Source: Sphingopyxis sp. (GTDB taxonomy: Bacteria; Pseudomonadota; Alphaproteobacteria; Sphingomonadales; Sphingomonadaceae). Taken from it: a stretch of 64,000 nucleotides of DNA. A model generated the notes under the pieces. That model made no database searches, was not told the origin of the DNA, and worked only from the letters and a program-made list of their open reading frames with translations. Made by a program: the position numbers and the translations under genes. Shown one piece after another: positions 61,225 to 64,000 of the stretch. The DNA lies in contig NZ_JAIBES010000022.1 in the NCBI RefSeq assembly GCF_019459305.1, positions 1 to 64,000 of the forward strand, given 5' to 3'. Position 1 is the stretch's first letter. The number at the start of each line of letters is the position of its first letter.

Positions 61225-61315
61225 GCCCGCGCTCCTGCATGGGCAGGACCCCATCTCCGGTCGGTCCAATCTCGAGCCGACCGGAGATCGGCCCCTGCCT
61301 TGGCAGGGACGCGGC
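61225..61315. repeat. REP-like palindrome, family D variant
   Basis: CCGCGCTCCTGCATGGGCAGGACC...GGTCGGTCCAATCTCGAGCCGACC...GGCCCCTGCCTTGGCAGGGACGCGG. Confidence 0.6.
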
Positions 61316-61334
61316 TTGAACGGAGCTTGGACAG

Positions 61335-61706
61335 ATGCACGTCTCGCACGATACCGATGCCCCCGCGGCCGACGCCATCACCTTCGACGATTTCCTGAAA
61401 GTCGACATTCGGATCGGGACGATTGTCGATGCCGAGGTCTTCCCAGAAGCCCGCAAACCGGCGTTCAAGCTGAAGATCGATTTCGGTCCCGCGATCGGCG
61501 TGAAAAAGAGCAGCGCCCAGATCGTCGATCGTTACGCGCTGGACGATCTGGTCGGGCGCCAGGTCGCCGCGGTGGTCAATTTCCCGCCGCGCCAGATCGG
61601 CAAATTCCTGTCCGAAGTGCTGACATTGGGCTTTGCCGACGAGAACGGAGCCGTGATCCTGTTCGCGCCCGACGTGCGGGTGCCCGACGGATCGCGGCTA
61701 TTTTGA
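61335..61706 (+). CDS. csaA: tRNA-binding protein CsaA
   Basis: FLKVDIRIGTIVDAEVFPEARKPAFKLKIDFGPAIGVKKSSAQI. Confidence 0.93.
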   Translation: MHVSHDTDAPAADAITFDDFLKVDIRIGTIVDAEVFPEARKPAFKLKIDFGPAIGVKKSSAQIVDRYALDDLVGRQVAAVVNFPPRQIGKFLSEVLTLGFADENGAVILFAPDVRVPDGSRLF

Positions 61707-61712
61707 CGCCAT

Positions 61713-61797
61713 CGTCATTGCGAGCGTAGCGAAGCGAACCAGATTAGCGTAAATCGCGCTGGATGGCTTCGTTGCGCTCGCAAAGACGGCGACGACG
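61713..61797. repeat. REP-like repeat, family A
   Basis: CGTCATTGCGAGCGTAGCGAAGCGAACCAGATTAGCG...CTGGATGGCTTCGTTGCGCTCGCAAAGACG. Confidence 0.7.
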
Positions 61798-61818
61798 AAG
61801 CTTGGGGGGAGAGACACC

Positions 61819-62226
61819 ATGACCTTGCCGGTAACCGCCTTTGTTGGCGCCGTGTGCGCACTACTGCTGCTGTTCACCGCGATGCTGACGGTCCGCCAGC
61901 GCCTGCGGCTGAAAGCCGCGTTCGGCGATCATGGCGACGCCAAGCTGATCGCCGCGAGCCGCAGCCACGGCAACCTGGCCGAACATGCGCCAATCGTCGT
62001 CATCCTGCTCGGCCTGCTGGAGACCGCGCGCGTCAATCATATGGCGCTGATGGTCATCGGCGCGCTGTTCCTGATCGGCCGCGTCGCGCATATCGCCGGG
62101 CTGCACGCGCCGAGCGTCCCCGGCAAGGCGCCGGTGACGCGCCAGATCGGGGTAATGGCGACATGGGTCACGCTGGTGGTGCTGGTGGGATGGACGTTTT
62201 GGATGCTGGTGACGGTGAATTTGTAG
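61819..62226 (+). CDS. MAPEG family membrane protein
   Basis: RQRLRLKAAFGDHGDAKLIAASRSHGNLAEHAPIVVILLGLLE. Confidence 0.88.
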   Translation: MTLPVTAFVGAVCALLLLFTAMLTVRQRLRLKAAFGDHGDAKLIAASRSHGNLAEHAPIVVILLGLLETARVNHMALMVIGALFLIGRVAHIAGLHAPSVPGKAPVTRQIGVMATWVTLVVLVGWTFWMLVTVNL

Positions 62227-62244
62227 CGACCAGACGAAACCAAT

Positions 62245-62333
62245 CTTCGCCCCCGCGAAGGCGAGGGCCGTTGTGGGCCTTGTCCGGCGACACCGAGTAG
62301 CTTGATTGCGGACCCCGCCTTCGCCGGGGCGAT
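62245..62333. repeat. REP-like palindrome, family D
   Basis: CGCCCCCGCGAAGGCGAGGGCC...GGACCCCGCCTTCGCCGGGGCG. Confidence 0.7.
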
Positions 62334-62336
62334 GGT

Positions 62337-63104
62337 CTATTCATCGACCAGCGCCACCGCCCTGATCCACCCCGCACTCGCGCGTTCGATCTTAACCGGA
62401 AAACAGCTGAAGGTGAAGCCTGTCGCGGGGATCGCCGCCAGATTGGTCAGCTTTTCGATCTGGTAATAAGGGCGAATACGCCCCGCCTTATGGCCCTCCC
62501 AGATGATCGACGGATCGCGCGTTTCGGCCCAGCGCTTGGCAGTGTGGCTGAATGGCGCGTCCCAGCTCCACGCGTCGGTGCCGACGACCTGCACGCCGCG
62601 TTCCGTCAGATATAGCGTCGCCTCGGCGCCCATGCCGCAGCCCTGATCGGTGAAATTGTCGGTGCCGTACGCCGCGCCCGACTGGACGAGCACGATGTCG
62701 AGCGGTTGCAGGTCGTGGTCGATGCGGGCGAGTTCGGCCGCGACTTCGGCGCCGCTGACGACATGGCCATGCGGGCGGTCGGAGAAGTCCAGCTTGACGC
62801 CGGGACGGAAGAACAGGTCGAGCGGGGCTTCGTCGATGCTCGGCGCCGGGGTCGTGCCGTTGTCGGTGGTCGAATGATAATGCCAGGGCGCGTCCATATG
62901 CGTGCCATTGTGGGTGCTGAGCGAGAGCATCTCTACCGCCCAGCCTTCGCCATCGGGCAGGTCTTCGCGCGTCAGCCCGGGAAAGAACATCGCGATCTGC
63001 TCCCATGTATTGTCATGGGTCATATAGGTGATGTTGGGGCGCATCACCGGCGGGTCGGAGATGACGTCGTTGGTGATCGGGATTGACAGGTCGATGAACT
63101 GCAT
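62337..63104 (-). CDS. Cyclase family protein (kynurenine formamidase-like)
   Basis: MQFIDLSIPITNDVISDPPVMRP; LSLSTHNGTHMDAPWHYHSTTDNG. Confidence 0.88.
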   Translation of the reverse strand: MQFIDLSIPITNDVISDPPVMRPNITYMTHDNTWEQIAMFFPGLTREDLPDGEGWAVEMLSLSTHNGTHMDAPWHYHSTTDNGTTPAPSIDEAPLDLFFRPGVKLDFSDRPHGHVVSGAEVAAELARIDHDLQPLDIVLVQSGAAYGTDNFTDQGCGMGAEATLYLTERGVQVVGTDAWSWDAPFSHTAKRWAETRDPSIIWEGHKAGRIRPYYQIEKLTNLAAIPATGFTFSCFPVKIERASAGWIRAVALVDE

Positions 63105-63182
63105 TTGCGCAGTCTGCCACCGGAATGCCGCCGCGCCAAGAAGACTTGCGCGACGGCGTGACACAAGTAGACGTAGCGGAAC

Positions 63183-63262
63183 CGGTCGTGTCGAGCGAAG
63201 TCGAGACACCCTGCGTCGTCCATGCGCGCGAGGCATCTCGACTTCGCTCGATACGAACGGAA
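63183..63262. repeat. Long palindrome, family B
   Basis: CGTGTCGAGCGAAGTCGAGACACC...GGCATCTCGACTTCGCTCGATACG. Confidence 0.75.
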
Positions 63263-63300
63263 AAGAAAGAAGCCCGAACGGGTGGGGGAGCCAGAAATAT

Positions 63301-64000
63301 ATGACCGAAGCCAGTGCCGCGGGCGCCGCTTATCAACCGACGCAAAAAGAAATCCGCATGGTCATCGCCGCCTCGTCGGCGGGGACGGTGTTCGAATGGT
63401 ATGATTTCTTCATCTACGGCACCCTCGCCGCGATCATCGGCAAGGCGTTTTTCCCCAGCGACAATGCGACACTCGAAACGCTGCTCGTGTGGGCGGGTTT
63501 CGCGGTCGGCTTCGGGTTTCGGCCGCTCGGCGCGGTGTTGTTCGGTTTTCTCGGCGACAGGCTGGGGCGCAAATATACCTTCCTCGTCACCGTCACCTTG
63601 ATGGGCGTTGCCACCGCGGGGGTCGGCATGATCCCGTCGGCGGCGACGATCGGTATTGCGGCGCCGATCATCGTCATCCTGCTGCGCGTGTTGCAGGGGC
63701 TGGCGCTCGGCGGCGAATATGGCGGTGCGGCGGTCTATGTCGCCGAGCATTCGCCGCCCGGAAAGCGCGGCTTCTATACCAGCTTCATCCAGGCGAGCGT
63801 CGTCGGCGGCTTTGTGCTCAGCCTGATTGTTGTGCTGGGGTGCAAGGCGCTGATGCCCGATGCCGTCTGGCAAAGCTGGGGCTGGCGCGTGCCGTTCCTC
63901 TTGTCGCTGATCCTGCTCGCAATCTCGCTGTGGATGCGGCTCAAGCTGTCCGAAAGCCCGGTGTTTCAGGCGATGAAGGCGCAGGGCGAACTGGCGAAAA
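63301..64000 (+). CDS. MFS transporter, MHS family (truncated by window end)
   Basis: Manual translation: MTEASAAGAAYQPTQKEIRMVIAASSAGTVFEWYDFFIYGTLAAIIGKAFFP...GFGFRPLGAVLFGFLGDRLGRKYTF...RVLQGLALGGEYGGAAVYVAEHSP. Confidence 0.92.
   Translation, partial: MTEASAAGAAYQPTQKEIRMVIAASSAGTVFEWYDFFIYGTLAAIIGKAFFPSDNATLETLLVWAGFAVGFGFRPLGAVLFGFLGDRLGRKYTFLVTVTLMGVATAGVGMIPSAATIGIAAPIIVILLRVLQGLALGGEYGGAAVYVAEHSPPGKRGFYTSFIQASVVGGFVLSLIVVLGCKALMPDAVWQSWGWRVPFLLSLILLAISLWMRLKLSESPVFQAMKAQGELAK

Overview
GC-rich alphaproteobacterial chromosome segment, most like a sphingomonad (Sphingopyxis/Sphingobium-type; inferred from gene content, not searched). It is mostly core genome: ihfB-rpsA-cmk-aroA, pyrB/pyrC-like, ruvX, gatCAB, tig, era-rnc-lepB, pgi, gor, a propionyl-CoA/methylmalonyl-CoA operon, and three tRNAs. 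Accessory content: an IS21-type end at the left edge; two RES/Xre toxin-antitoxin modules, one next to the IS end and one beside tRNA-Ala with a frameshifted third ORF; and many REP-like palindromes. The most interesting loci are: (1) an AmpR-like LysR regulator divergent from a subclass B3 metallo-beta-lactamase with a Glu in the first zinc-ligand position, with a perfect T-N11-A dyad between them; (2) an ECF sigma / VWA lipoprotein / single-TM TPR operon in which both non-sigma proteins carry TonB-receptor-like 'VVTG' segments; (3) biotin synthase with an in-frame REP-derived N-terminus inside the propionate operon, plus RamB/ScfR-like boxes upstream of pccB; (4) a catalytically degenerate dihydroorotase (PyrC'-like); (5) a trigger factor with a His cluster and histone-H1-like tail; (6) a ParA/RHH-like/SPOR locus. 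All calls come from reading the sequence and supplied translations; no database search was run. Many long ORFs in the supplied track are antisense shadows of real genes.
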